64,000 bases of DNA. It comes from Bacillus methanolicus (GTDB lineage: Bacteria; Bacillota; Bacilli; Bacillales; Cytobacillaceae). The notes below the pieces were generated by a model. That model was not told the DNA's origin, made no database searches, and worked only from the letters and a program-made list of their open reading frames with translations. Location: positions 1,497,501 through 1,561,500 of the forward strand of contig NZ_PNFF01000001.1 in NCBI RefSeq assembly GCF_028888695.1, written 5' to 3'. Shown one piece after another: positions 17,605 to 26,922 of this stretch (positions within the stretch are counted from its first letter, which is position 1; every line of letters starts with the position of its first letter). Made by a program: the position numbers and the translations under genes.

Positions 17605-18060
17605 GTAAGTCCTGCCGGATTGTCTGCTTCAACACAGAAGATGAACGCGTAGTGTTTCTTTCTCCTTAATTGTTCGGTTCTTCCTCTTTCGTCTCGAGCT
17701 CGAAAGAGTACTATGACCTCTGCTGACTTCTGACTGCTCAGCTATCTATCGCTAGATAGGTTACCAAGATTACTTGGCGTGCCAGTCAGATCTCCCCGGG
17801 TAAGAGTGTAATCTTTCCTTCCATCTATCTGCTTCATTTACTCTGTATCACCTTTGGCAGAAAGGGCTTTGTTTTGACATGCAAACTCACCCAATGATAC
17901 CTAGCCTCATATGAAGTTCGTGTTCCTCAGACCGGAAGTTTGCCGCCCGCTTCCTTCAGATTCCGCGTCACCACGGACACCCTTGCGTCAAGCTAACTGC
18001 TACTTCTGCCTTCGCAACTCGGGACTTGCACCCTATAGATTACAACCATGCCGGGCGCAC
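17345..18060 (-). mobile_element. Truncated class C group II intron (5' part)
   Basis: On the minus strand the element begins GTGCGCCCGGCATGG at 18060, immediately behind a terminator hairpin, the usual target of class C introns. The 5' RNA part (about 17620-18060) shares long blocks with the complete intron at 57839-59710, for example TTCCTTCAGATTCCGCGTCA. It breaks off inside the reverse transcriptase gene at about 17345, where alpha-galactosidase sequence takes over; the 3' domains V and VI are missing. Confidence 0.8.
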
Positions 18061-18097
18061 AACAAAAAAAGCAGATCTGTGCATAGGATCTGCTTTT
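18061..18097 (-). terminator. Terminator of the ger operon, target of the intron
   Basis: On the minus strand AGCAGATCC and GGATCTGCT-type arms form the hairpin, followed by TTTTTTTGTT and then directly by the intron start at 18060. Confidence 0.85.
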
Positions 18098-18110
18098 GTT
18101 TTTTCAAAAT

Positions 18111-19202
18111 TCACTTATTTTTTTCCTCTTCCAACAAAGGTTGAATATATATTGAATAATCAACGTTGATATCCATTTGTTCCCAGTACTTTAACCATTG
18201 TTTTTCACTGAGCGGTTTTGCAAACGGTGTCTTTGAGTGCTTACCGATTTGAAACGGATCCACTCCCCATTTTTGCAGTTTCTTTATAAATTCAAAAGTT
18301 TGTTTTTCCAGGTACATTTCAATGTCTTTTTTGAGTTCTGCTAATTCATCTTCATTGAATATATTTTTATTCCCCAAGTACTCCATGATTCTGCCGCTCA
18401 TTTCGACTTTGATTGTTAATGACGAAAAATTTCGATTCAAATCCATATGAACATTTGAACGAATTCCATCTAAGACGACAGATAATGGCTCAATTGGAAG
18501 AAATTTAAGGTAGTGAGCATTGTCAATGAGTTGGACGATATTCTCTTCAACGTTTTTAACCGTTGCTATTAGTTTGTCATGATTGAAGATTGCTGTTCCC
18601 TCATATTTGAAATTATCTTTGTCAACCTTAAAGACCGGCAGAATCGGATCGGAAAATGGAGAATATAAATTTTCCATAAATTGGTGTATGTTAATAACCG
18701 TCATTTCACCTTGTCTTTTTTTCTCATAGTGTTTAAACATAAGATAAAGAAAATAATCAATGTTTTCATTTCTGCTCACTTGATTTGTTATATATTCTTC
18801 AAAATCTCCTTTGACGATAACGACATAAAGGCGCTGGGAAATATCAGGATCTATCGAAAGCAAATTAATCAATTGCATAATTCCTTTTTTCGCAAAGTCT
18901 TCATCAATGAACAACAGTCGAATTTGTCCGGCTTTTAATTCTCGAAAATATTTATAATTAAATTTCTTCGCCCCTTGTCTCACAAGGTTGGCTTGAATGG
19001 TGACCGGGTTCTTTTTTTCTTTCAACAACGGCGGCATTAACGTAGTCATTTTAAACTGTCCCTCTTCCCCCTCTTTCGTGTACCAAAAAGTGATAGGGGC
19101 GATTTCTTCGATCATATTATTTTCCAAAAATGGGGAACATCCTGCCGTTATCATCATACTGGTCACTAAAGTTATTAACAGAATCTGTTTCATTTGTCCC
19201 AT
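18111..19202 (-). CDS. Spore germination receptor lipoprotein, GerC subunit (Ger(x)C family)
   Basis: The ATG at 19202 follows AAGGGG and comes two bases after the stop of the GerB gene. The 363-residue product has a lipoprotein signal with lipobox ITAGC (Cys about residue 22) and the Ger(x)C layout, ending with the LQKWGVDPFQIGKH segment and a charged tail. It is the outer-leaflet lipoprotein subunit of a GerA-type germinant receptor on the inner spore membrane. Third gene of a three-gene operon. The germinant cannot be told from the sequence. Confidence 0.88.
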   Translation of the reverse strand: MGQMKQILLITLVTSMMITAGCSPFLENNMIEEIAPITFWYTKEGEEGQFKMTTLMPPLLKEKKNPVTIQANLVRQGAKKFNYKYFRELKAGQIRLLFIDEDFAKKGIMQLINLLSIDPDISQRLYVVIVKGDFEEYITNQVSRNENIDYFLYLMFKHYEKKRQGEMTVINIHQFMENLYSPFSDPILPVFKVDKDNFKYEGTAIFNHDKLIATVKNVEENIVQLIDNAHYLKFLPIEPLSVVLDGIRSNVHMDLNRNFSSLTIKVEMSGRIMEYLGNKNIFNEDELAELKKDIEMYLEKQTFEFIKKLQKWGVDPFQIGKHSKTPFAKPLSEKQWLKYWEQMDINVDYSIYIQPLLEEEKNK

Positions 19203-19204
19203 AT

Positions 19205-20320
19205 TTAGACACGCCCCTTTACTTTGCCGGCAATTAGAAGAAATGCCGGAACCAACAAATACGTTAATGACCCTATCCATATTTGAAGGTCAAGCAAGAT
19301 GCTTCGTTTTTCTTCTGTTTTCCATAACCATTCATTTGCAAGGATGATGCAGGCAAAAACCGTTATAAAGCTCGCCATAAAACCGATTCGAGTCGTTTGT
19401 TCATGCAATCTTCGCAAAACAATTCGGGCGGCTCCATAAAAAAATAAAACAAGAATGGAAATCACAACGACAAAATGAAGCATATATACAGAAAGAAAAA
19501 AGATATCAATTCGTTCAATGAAGGGAAATTGCAAATACCGAATCATGTTGATCGCAGGAAAATTACTTTTACTCAAGTATTTGGGACCAAAAAAAAGCAA
19601 GGATGCTATAAACGCAATCAAGTATTCGAAAACAGAAAACGCATTCGCTGCCGCCAAATATTTCAACATCTTTTGGTGCGGTTTTAACCAAGGAGCCAAA
19701 CATATCAAATACTCCGGTCCTGACAAAGATGATAAAAACAGCAACAGCCCTTTCCAAGAAACCATCGACCACTCAGTCGGAATTAAAGGATATAAATCAT
19801 AAAGAGATGCGATTGGCGGAAAGAAAAAAGGAATATATAGAAAAATCATCCAAAACGAACATAAAAAAGCGATGACGAAAAAACGGATCGTATTCCCCAT
19901 TCCTTGAACGGCTACATAACAACTAACGAGAAAAATAAAAACAATCATCCAAGTTGGATTCATCGAAGGGTATATGATTTGGTGAACCATTTCCGCATAC
20001 CCGAGTGTGATAACGGTTAATTTGATTAAAATGAAAAAAAGTCCAACAAAGGCAAAAAAACGAACCATTCGCTCTCCAAAGAGCTGTACAAAACCTTCAT
20101 AACCCATTGCAAAAAAATTTGAAGCCAACCATTTAGATAACATAATGAGAATGATCTGAGATAAAAACCCTACAGCAAGAATACCCCAAATCATAGACGA
20201 ATCCGCCAAATACAATGGCATGATGATAAAAAAGTAAAGCATTTGCATGCGGTTCACCATGAACATTACATTAATGCCATCATAGGTTGACGTATGATCA
20301 AATAATGAAATTGTTTTCAT
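19205..20320 (-). CDS. Spore germination receptor permease, GerB subunit
   Basis: 371 residues with about ten membrane helices and the APC-like GerB fold (Spore_permease family); hydrophobic segments are regularly spaced from residue 20 to the end. GerB is thought to bind the germinant. It begins four bases after the GerA stop and nearly touches the GerC start, so the three genes are co-translated. Length matches B. subtilis GerAB/GerKB. Confidence 0.88.
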   Translation of the reverse strand: MKTISLFDHTSTYDGINVMFMVNRMQMLYFFIIMPLYLADSSMIWGILAVGFLSQIILIMLSKWLASNFFAMGYEGFVQLFGERMVRFFAFVGLFFILIKLTVITLGYAEMVHQIIYPSMNPTWMIVFIFLVSCYVAVQGMGNTIRFFVIAFLCSFWMIFLYIPFFFPPIASLYDLYPLIPTEWSMVSWKGLLLFLSSLSGPEYLICLAPWLKPHQKMLKYLAAANAFSVFEYLIAFIASLLFFGPKYLSKSNFPAINMIRYLQFPFIERIDIFFLSVYMLHFVVVISILVLFFYGAARIVLRRLHEQTTRIGFMASFITVFACIILANEWLWKTEEKRSILLDLQIWIGSLTYLLVPAFLLIAGKVKGRV

Positions 20321-20324
20321 GCCG

Positions 20325-21794
20325 TCATCTCCTTCGGCCGTATCGCCATTTTTGCAAGGGATGTAAATGCTCAGGCCGGCTTTTCATCCAAGTTAATGGA
20401 CCGCGAATGAAAAGATCGATCCAATCCTTCCAGTAAAATGGGGCTACCGGTGCAAAATAAGGTTGTTTCAATGAAGTCAGCCCATTCAGATGTGCAAGAA
20501 TGACAATCATCCCAAGAGCGATGCCGGGAACCCCAAACAAAGATGAAAGTAGAAGAAAAGCAAATTGAATTAACGTGTTTGCTTTCGTCATTAAATAGTT
20601 TGGTACCAAAAACGAAACAATGGCCGATATACCCATCAGCACAATTAACAATTTGCTGGCAAAACCGGCTTCAACCGCAGCTTGTCCTATCACGATGCCA
20701 CCAATCATTCCCAATGTTTGACTTGATTTAGATGGCATTCTAAGACTTGCTTCTTTAATAATTTCGATCGTAATTAACATAAAAAACGCTTCCCAAAATG
20801 GACTAAAAGGCAATTTACTTCTCGATTCCACTAAAACAGAAAGAACTTGCAGCGGCAATACCTGATAATGATGTGTCGTTGCCGCAACATAGAACGGGAT
20901 CAACACCACAGAAAGAAAAAAGCTGACATACCGAATGAAACGCAAAAAACTTGCAATGAGCCAGCGATTGATATAATCCTCAGGAGATTTAAAAAGAGAA
21001 AAAAATGTGATTGGAGCAACTAACGCAAATGGCGTATTGCCTACCAAAATAGTAATTAAACCGAGACCCAGCGAGTAAGCACATACATCCGGGCGATCGG
21101 TTTGTTGAAACTGCGGAAATACACTATGTTGATGATCTTCCATAAATGCGGCAACTTGGGAAGAATCAAAAAAAACATCATAATTAATTTCGGAGATTTT
21201 CTTTTTTGCGATGGATATATATTCAGGATTAGTCAATCCTTCGATGTACATAAGTACAACCGTTGTTTCACTTAAAGAACCAACTGTAAATTTCTCCGCT
21301 TTCAGTTCAGTTAAAGGAAGACGCCTGCGAATTAATGTGATATTCTGCTCTAATTGTTCACTGAAGCTGTCTTTTGCTCCGTATAAAATAGTTTCTTGTT
21401 CAGATGTTTCGATGGCGCGGCTCAATGGATTTCCGAGAAGAACAGCCCACCATTGATTATGTAAAGAATCTTTTATAAGAATGTACCCCAACATCAGTTG
21501 TTTTTGTGCTTCCTCTAAAGTGGAAATTTGCAATATTTTGGAGGCTGCAATACAATCAATAACCGTCTCATTATACCCGCGTATTAACGGTTCAATCACC
21601 GTTTCATTTAAGCGCTCTTGGTCAATTAGCGTTTTAATATATGCAATTGTCGCCTTCTGGCCTTTCGCGGTTTGCCGTTCAATGATTTCTGCATCATTCA
21701 TGTTGGCTAGCAAGTTTTTTAAGGCTTCTGTCGTTACAGCTTTTTTATTCTTTTGACCGTTTCCAGTTGTACGATTTTTCCAAAACATCAACAT
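20325..21794 (-). CDS. Spore germination receptor GerA subunit
   Basis: 489 residues, ATG at 21794 behind AGGTGA. The first about 240 residues form the soluble GerA domain (LIKDSLHNQWWAVLLGNPLS region, then the SETTVVLMYIEGLTNPEYI block). Then come membrane helices with the family sequences RPDVCAYSLGLGLITILVGN and LPFSPFWEAFFMLITIEII, and a C-terminal basic tail. It assembles with GerB and GerC; recent work on the family treats GerA as forming an oligomeric ion channel. First gene of the operon. Confidence 0.92.
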   Translation of the reverse strand: MLMFWKNRTTGNGQKNKKAVTTEALKNLLANMNDAEIIERQTAKGQKATIAYIKTLIDQERLNETVIEPLIRGYNETVIDCIAASKILQISTLEEAQKQLMLGYILIKDSLHNQWWAVLLGNPLSRAIETSEQETILYGAKDSFSEQLEQNITLIRRRLPLTELKAEKFTVGSLSETTVVLMYIEGLTNPEYISIAKKKISEINYDVFFDSSQVAAFMEDHQHSVFPQFQQTDRPDVCAYSLGLGLITILVGNTPFALVAPITFFSLFKSPEDYINRWLIASFLRFIRYVSFFLSVVLIPFYVAATTHHYQVLPLQVLSVLVESRSKLPFSPFWEAFFMLITIEIIKEASLRMPSKSSQTLGMIGGIVIGQAAVEAGFASKLLIVLMGISAIVSFLVPNYLMTKANTLIQFAFLLLSSLFGVPGIALGMIVILAHLNGLTSLKQPYFAPVAPFYWKDWIDLFIRGPLTWMKSRPEHLHPLQKWRYGRRR

Positions 21795-21835
21795 TCATCA
21801 CCTGAATTCGTATAGTTGATACTTATTTCCTCATT

Positions 21836-21865
21836 TATTATGCTCAGTTGAACTTCATTTACTCA
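21836..21865 (-). promoter_or_regulatory. Sigma-G-like promoter of the ger operon
   Basis: On the minus strand TGAGTA and CATAATA are separated by 17 bp, close to the forespore sigma-G consensus, and lie about 40 bp upstream of the GerA start. Expected expression in the forespore agrees with the gene content. Confidence 0.7.
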
Positions 21866-22005
21866 AAAAAAGATTCGTTTCACGATCCACTCTCCTATAA
21901 GTTTAGTTTTCATAATATTATTATTTTAAACAAAAAAAGCATCTGCTCGTTGGCAAATGCACATTTTTTGACGTGTTTTTTCTTATTATATATGTATTAA
22001 TTCAT

Positions 22006-22400
22006 CAACGTTCTTTCACATTCTCTGACTAGCTTATAAAATGGAGTTTATGAAATTCATACATTTTCCTCCTACTATTGATTCATTTGAATAAGTTCAT
22101 CTTTTGTCGGATTTGTATATAAGAACGTAGTGTGTATATTGGAATGCCCCGCCTGATTCGCAACTTCATGAACGCTCAATCCTCTGCTAATCGCATGAGA
22201 ACAAAAGAAATGCCGTAAATCGTACGGGGTAATGTCTTTACCGATAGGTTCCGAATACTCTTTAAACAGTTTATTGATCGTTGTACGGTTTAAAGGTTGA
22301 TTACGATTACTAACAAAGAGAAAATCATGCTAATTCCTTTTACTTTTCGCTCCTTTAACAATGACTGAAGAGCAGCTTTTACTTTGTCATTCATAAATAC
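22006..22400 (-). pseudogene. Tyrosine recombinase C-terminal fragment, decayed copy
   Basis: The minus strand still reads NRNQPLNRTTINKLFKEYSE, the HxxR-containing DLRHFFCSHAISRGLSVHEV, GHSN and YTNPTKDEL, the catalytic end of a phage-type integrase. An indel near 22330 and others break the frame. The same about 395 bp recur at 24041-24440 in the same orientation at high identity, so this is one arm of a direct repeat. The stretch 22401-22552 holds only a short plus-strand open remnant. Confidence 0.7.
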
Positions 22401-22552
22401 CACAATTCGCAAGAAAAATAGACCTTATCGGGTAAAAAAAGATATGAAAGCCGGTGAACTTGTAACATGTAAAAGAACAAAAAGTAACCACAAACTCAGA
22501 AAGAAAAAGCTTAGTATAAAGTAATCTTTACTTTTGATTAAGCTCATTTCCT

Positions 22553-23281
22553 TTAATATAGTCTAACCGAAATTTCACTTGATTTAATCCAGCCATATAT
22601 CCCTTGTGGAGTTTGAACATGGTACCAGATTTCACCACGGCTATTCAGGAATTTTGCAAACGTATTTACTTTTGTTCCTTGGGATAAAGTAGCTTTAACA
22701 CTATAATCTGTTGATGCTCCTCTTCTAACTACACCATTTTTTCCACTAATAGTTCCTTCTCCATGATAGTTCACATAATTATAGAAATATTGGCTTTCTA
22801 ACCAGCCTTGTTTTCTACCTGTATCCACTTTATGCCATAGCTGACCTGAAAAGGTCATGAATGTATCTACTTGAGTGACGATCATCCCTTTTTGTAGAGT
22901 TGCAACTGGTTCATAACCCCGGTGTGCCCCTCTCCTGATTTCAACCTGGTCTGTAATAAAAGCTTTTCTTCCTGCTTCCGGTGAAGGCACTTTAAATTTT
23001 TCTAATAGAGCCCAACCTGACTTATAACCATGTGTAACAACAGATACCCACTTGCGTCCATCACTTCCAACGAAAGTATCTCTTACATAAACTCGGGTAT
23101 CTTTCTTCAATGTAAAAACAGTTGGGTAATTAATTGTTGCTCCTCTTTTAACTTCAACGTCATTTGTAATGGTTATTAGGTTCTTTCTAATGATATCTTC
23201 TTCTGCATGTACTTTCAGTGAAGTCTGGGTGATGACTAATGATAACATTAAAAAAGCGCATAAAAATAGAAACTTTTTCAT
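22553..23281 (-). CDS. Secreted protein with three bacterial SH3 domains
   Basis: 242 residues with a clean signal peptide (MKKFLFLCAFLMLSLVI, likely cut after VHA about residue 26). The mature part is three SH3_3-type repeats, each with an RGA-x(4)-Y motif: VKRGATINYPTV, IRRGAHRGYEPV and VRRGASTDYSVK. Such domains usually bind cell wall peptides. No catalytic domain is attached, so the protein may be a wall-binding adaptor or inhibitor. A strong GGGGAGGT site precedes the ATG. The gene lies alone between the two integrase repeats, perhaps cargo. Confidence 0.8.
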   Translation of the reverse strand: MKKFLFLCAFLMLSLVITQTSLKVHAEEDIIRKNLITITNDVEVKRGATINYPTVFTLKKDTRVYVRDTFVGSDGRKWVSVVTHGYKSGWALLEKFKVPSPEAGRKAFITDQVEIRRGAHRGYEPVATLQKGMIVTQVDTFMTFSGQLWHKVDTGRKQGWLESQYFYNYVNYHGEGTISGKNGVVRRGASTDYSVKATLSQGTKVNTFAKFLNSRGEIWYHVQTPQGIYGWIKSSEISVRLY

Positions 23282-23349
23282 TTTTACCTCCCCATTTTCT
23301 TCAATATAATGTATTATATAAGAATATTAAGAATATTACAAAAATTTTT

Positions 23350-23486
23350 TTACTCAGCTTCTCTTATATCAAGAATCAATAGATCATACTCTGGTTGGCC
23401 TTCTAAATGAATCAAAGTAAAGATATAATCATATCCTCTAAATTCAAATATAGCGTTCTGTGCTACTAAAGTATCTTTCTCCTACA
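23350..23486 (-). pseudogene. Unrecognised C-terminal fragment
   Basis: Minus-strand coding-like stretch without a start, reading LVAQNAIFEFRGYDYIFTLI then HLEGQPEYDLLILDIREAE and a stop at 23350. Family unknown. Confidence 0.3.
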
Positions 23487-23831
23487 TAATCAAATCCTAT
23501 GGCCTTTTTTTATAGAGTCGTCATACTAGCAGATATAATAAATAAGCAATAAATGATGAAAAGACAAGTGTAAGTTTGGTGGCAGAAGAACCGCTCATTA
23601 CATGGAGTGGCTAATGGAGTTTACCTTATTTAACTAACCTGCCCGTTAGTTGAACAAAAAAATCAACAACAAACAATAACAGAGCCTTTTGATAATTCAC
23701 TGTAAAAACGGATATTTCAGGAGAATTTTCTTGAAGGAACCTTTATCTTTGATGAGAAGTTGATATGCGGTTGTTTAATAGTAGCATTCTTGATGAGTGA
23801 TGGTATTTATGTTGTTTAAAATCACCTTCTC

Positions 23832-23891
23832 TTAGAGACTAACGACTTTGGAACATACAGGACAACGTAATTTGTCGAAAATTTTGATCAT
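23832..23891 (-). CDS. Possible 19-residue CxxC micropeptide
   Basis: A perfect AGGAGGTGA lies seven bases before ATG at 23891; the product is MIKIFDKLRCPVCSKVVSL. It could be the start of a broken zinc-ribbon protein. The rest of 23.5-24.0 kb holds nothing I recognise. Confidence 0.25.
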   Translation of the reverse strand: MIKIFDKLRCPVCSKVVSL

Positions 23892-24103
23892 GGACTCACC
23901 TCCTGGATATTGTTTATACTCCATCCGATTTCAAAATTCTTCCAAAAAAAATCCCCATCAAACGGCATGGTTCTAGATTGGCCACAAAATTAACAAGCTG
24001 GGATCCGATGTAATAAATTTGATTATTAGCAATTGCCTACGTTCTTTCATATTCTTTAACTAGCTTATAAAATCGAGTTTATGGATCTAAATACATTTTC
24101 CTC

Positions 24104-24775
24104 CTACAATTGATTCATTTTTTGAATAAGTTCATCTTTTGTCGGATTTGTATATAAGAGCGCCGTGTGAATATTGGAATGCCCCGCCTGATTCGCTACT
24201 TCATGAACACTCAATCCTCTGCTAATCGCATGGGAACAAAAAAAATGCCGTAAATCATGCGGAGTAATGTCTTTACCGATAGGTTCCGAATACTCTTTAA
24301 ACAATTTATTGATCGTTGTGCGGTTTAAAGGTTGATTACGATTACTAACAAAGAGAAAATCATGCTCGATTCCTTTTTCTTTTCGCTCCTTTAACCATGA
24401 CTGAAGAGCAGCTTTTACTTTGTTATTCATAAATACAACTCGAAACTTATCTCCCTTGCCACTTCTAAGCCGTTCTACGACGTGAAAAATCAGCAAATTC
24501 ATCAGCAAAATAACTGAATATACAGAAAACAAAATCCAAGTTGTTGCTTTCATTATTTTTCCAAAAGGAGTAATCAACGAACGATTCAAGCTAACATAAA
24601 CTATTAACCTTTCTTGATTTTTTAAATATTTTGTCATAATAATTGAGATGATAACTTTTACATAACCAGCTAAAATTGCGGTCAATGGGATGTAGCAGTA
24701 AGGGGGAAAAGTGTTGTCAACGAAAGTAAAGATGTTGAAGCGATTAAGTTTTAGTCTTCTCATTCTGACCATCAT
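24104..24775 (-). pseudogene. Chimeric ORF: hydrophobic N-terminus joined to tyrosine recombinase C-terminus
   Basis: From RLRSGKGDKFRVVFMNNKVK (about residue 105) to the end the product is a phage-type integrase C-terminus with HDLRHFF, GHSN and the catalytic Tyr in YTNPTKDEL. The first about 100 residues are instead hydrophobic (MKATTWILFSVYSVILLMNL) and unrelated to integrases. The recombinase N-terminal and SAM-like domains and the first catalytic Arg are missing. The ORF is therefore a fusion created by the same event that duplicated the integrase end at 22006-22400. Its 5' end overlaps the divergent gene at 24711. Confidence 0.6.
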
Positions 24776-25052
24776 ACTCGGTGTTTTTTTCCTCGTACCT
24801 TTTAAACAAATGCCGCCAGACGATACGAGAATGATATTGGATCATCGAACAAAAACATACATTGCTCCAATCTGTTTTGAGCAATCGATTGCTTCCAACT
24901 TTCTTGAAGAAACAACATTAAAAAAAGTGAAAGAAACAGATTATCCGGCAAACTCGAAATGTTCAGAAGAGGCTTTAACAGGAAAAAAATCAACTCTTTT
25001 TATTATGCCTGCCGAGAAATTAAGTATCGTAAAGAGCAAATGGGATTGGTAG
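24711..25052 (+). CDS. Small membrane-anchored protein of unknown function
   Basis: GTG at 24711 has AAGGGGG just upstream (the ATG at 24732 has none). The 113-residue product has an N-terminal helix (LSFSLLILTIILGVFFLVPF) and a soluble domain with two Cys (about residues 54 and 83) that could be disulfide-linked outside the cell. I do not recognise the family. It is convergent with the MFS gene, whose end is 30 bp away. Confidence 0.6.
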   Translation: MLSTKVKMLKRLSFSLLILTIILGVFFLVPFKQMPPDDTRMILDHRTKTYIAPICFEQSIASNFLEETTLKKVKETDYPANSKCSEEALTGKKSTLFIMPAEKLSIVKSKWDW

Positions 25053-25081
25053 ATTTCAAAAGGGGTATAATGGCAGAAACA

Positions 25082-26323
25082 TTATAACCCTTTTTTTATT
25101 TTTATATTATACTGTGTTGATATTTGTTCCCCTTTTTGAGCAAATAAAACAAGTGGATATCCGCATACTAACAGAACAGAGATTAAAGAAATTACACCAA
25201 TCCAATGAAATTGTGTCCAGAAATGACCGACAAATGATCCGACAAGGCTTGACCCAAGATAATAAAATAGAAGATAAAGAGATGAAGCTTGTGCTTTATT
25301 ATTTACGGCGCAGTCTCCAACCCAAGCACACGCAATCGAGTGGCTGGCAAAGAAACCGAATGTAAAAATAGAAATTCCTATTATTATTCCGATTAACGAA
25401 GGAACTAGTGTAAGGATTGCCCCTCCAACCATGATTGTTATTGAAATTTTTAATATGATAGAACGCCCATATTTGTCTGCTTTTTTCCCCATATAAATAG
25501 AGCTAAATGTACCACATAAATAAACAATAAAAATAAATCCAATCATTGTTTCGCTTAATCGATATGGCGGGTCATGGAGTAGGAAACCTATATAATTATA
25601 TAATGTTACAAAACTTCCCATTAACAAAAATGAAAGCATGATCAAGGCTATTATTCTTTTATTGCTGAGGTGCGCTTTATAAGCCGCCCATGCAGTTTCC
25701 CAGTCTAACGTCTTTTTCACAAAATGGCGGGAAGCAGGCAAAGTGAGCCAAAACACTAGACTTAATATCAGCGATATTCCTCCAATTGTCATTAAAGCGA
25801 TTCTCCATGAAAATAAATCTGTCAGTACACCAGTGATTATTCTTCCTGCCATGCCTCCGAAACTTGTTCCGCTAATATAAAGTCCCATGATCTGGCCGAT
25901 TCCTTTCGGATTAAATTCTTCCGCCACATAGGCCATAGCAATTGCCGGAACTCCTGCGATAAAAATTCCTAATAGTGACCTAAAGATAAGAAGGGTCATA
26001 AAATTAGGACTAAGTGAAGTTAACAATCCAAGAATCGAAGTGAAAAACAAAGATAAACTCATTATTCGTTTTTTGCCAATTGCATCTGATAACCCAGCCA
26101 CTATTAACATGACAATGGCCAACACTCCGGTAGATACAGATAAACTTATGCTGGCTCTTGATGCCGAGACATGAAATTCTTTGGCAAAAATCGGCATTAA
26201 TGGCTGCGTTGTATATAGAATTGCAAATGTAACAAATCCCCCTAAAAATAATGAAAGACTTGCCTTTCTGTATTCTTTTGTCCCTTTTTCAATGTAGGTC
26301 ACAATCCTCGCCACTTTCTTCAT
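25082..26323 (-). CDS. MFS transporter (YnfM/arabinose-efflux-like)
   Basis: About 413 residues with 12 predicted membrane helices. It has the MFS loop 2-3 motif (GLSDAIGKKRIM) and its second-half echo (GKKADKYGRSII), and starts its helices with ILYTTQPLMPIFAKEFHVS, as in YnfM-type drug/sugar efflux permeases. The chosen ATG at 26323 has only a weak ribosome site; an in-frame start 21 codons earlier adds a basic hydrophobic stretch and is less likely. Substrate unknown. It is monocistronic. Confidence 0.8.
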   Translation of the reverse strand: MKKVARIVTYIEKGTKEYRKASLSLFLGGFVTFAILYTTQPLMPIFAKEFHVSASRASISLSVSTGVLAIVMLIVAGLSDAIGKKRIMSLSLFFTSILGLLTSLSPNFMTLLIFRSLLGIFIAGVPAIAMAYVAEEFNPKGIGQIMGLYISGTSFGGMAGRIITGVLTDLFSWRIALMTIGGISLILSLVFWLTLPASRHFVKKTLDWETAWAAYKAHLSNKRIIALIMLSFLLMGSFVTLYNYIGFLLHDPPYRLSETMIGFIFIVYLCGTFSSIYMGKKADKYGRSIILKISITIMVGGAILTLVPSLIGIIIGISIFTFGFFASHSIACAWVGDCAVNNKAQASSLYLLFYYLGSSLVGSFVGHFWTQFHWIGVISLISVLLVCGYPLVLFAQKGEQISTQYNIKIKKGL

Positions 26324-26403
26324 CTGCTTACATTTAATAATATACTCTTTTTTTGAAATATATGAAATGAACACTACTATATACAAAATTGCGTTTCATG
26401 GTA

Positions 26404-26483
26404 TAACGGCCAGTCTTCAAACATATTGACCACTTTTGGAATATATCAACCACTTTTCATGATTTTTCAACCATTAACTGTTT
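26404..26483. repeat. 20-bp-period repeat array E (4 units)
   Basis: Four degenerate 20-bp units with core TATYRACCACTTTT at 26404, 26424, 26444 and 26464. The unit resembles that of array D at 53218. Confidence 0.6.
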
Positions 26484-26495
26484 TAAAACAAAAAA

Positions 26496-26514
26496 GACCG
26501 CCACTTTGACGGTC
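26496..26514 (-). terminator. Terminator of the sulP-arsR operon
   Basis: GACCGTCA-AAG-TGGCGGTC-type stem on the minus strand followed by TTTTTTG. Confidence 0.8.
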
Positions 26515-26555
26515 AAAAATCGAGGGTTGCCGGGAAAAACAGCCCCAGCGCGGTA

Positions 26556-26909
26556 CTATTCTCCCGCTTCTAATTCCTTACTCTTATCATCATTGATTTT
26601 ATCCAACATCGATATCGTATCGATGAGATGGTTGTTAAAAATTTGTCTGGCAATATTCAATAAGTCAATAATCATTGGGTCACGAAGCGAGTACAATACT
26701 CGATTGCCATCTTTCGTTCCATTTACGATGTTTTTTGAACGTAATACACTTAGTTGCTGTGACACAGCTGATCCTTCCGTGCCAATAAGCGTTTGCAGCT
26801 CATTGACATTTTTCTCGCCTTCCGCTAACAGTTCCAAAATTTTTATCCTTAACGGATGGGCAAGAGCTTTGAAAAAATCAGCCTTAAATTGTTGTAAATC
26901 TAGATCCAT
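26556..26909 (-). CDS. ArsR/SmtB-family transcriptional regulator
   Basis: 117 residues with a winged helix: FFKALAHPLRIKILELLAEG, then NVNELQTLIGTEGSAVSQQL as recognition region and the wing NIVNGTKDGNRVLYSLRDP. No CxC metal site is seen, so it is not a classic metal sensor; redox- or sulfur-sensing is possible. It begins 13 bp after sulP on the same strand, so it is co-transcribed and may repress its own operon. Gene order transporter-regulator is less common than the reverse. Confidence 0.85.
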   Translation of the reverse strand: MDLDLQQFKADFFKALAHPLRIKILELLAEGEKNVNELQTLIGTEGSAVSQQLSVLRSKNIVNGTKDGNRVLYSLRDPMIIDLLNIARQIFNNHLIDTISMLDKINDDKSKELEAGE

Positions 26910-26922
26910 TATGTCCTCCCTA

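Noticed and set aside
24104-24400. Functional integrase
   Set aside because: The N-terminal DNA-binding domains and the first catalytic Arg are missing; the ORF is a chimera.
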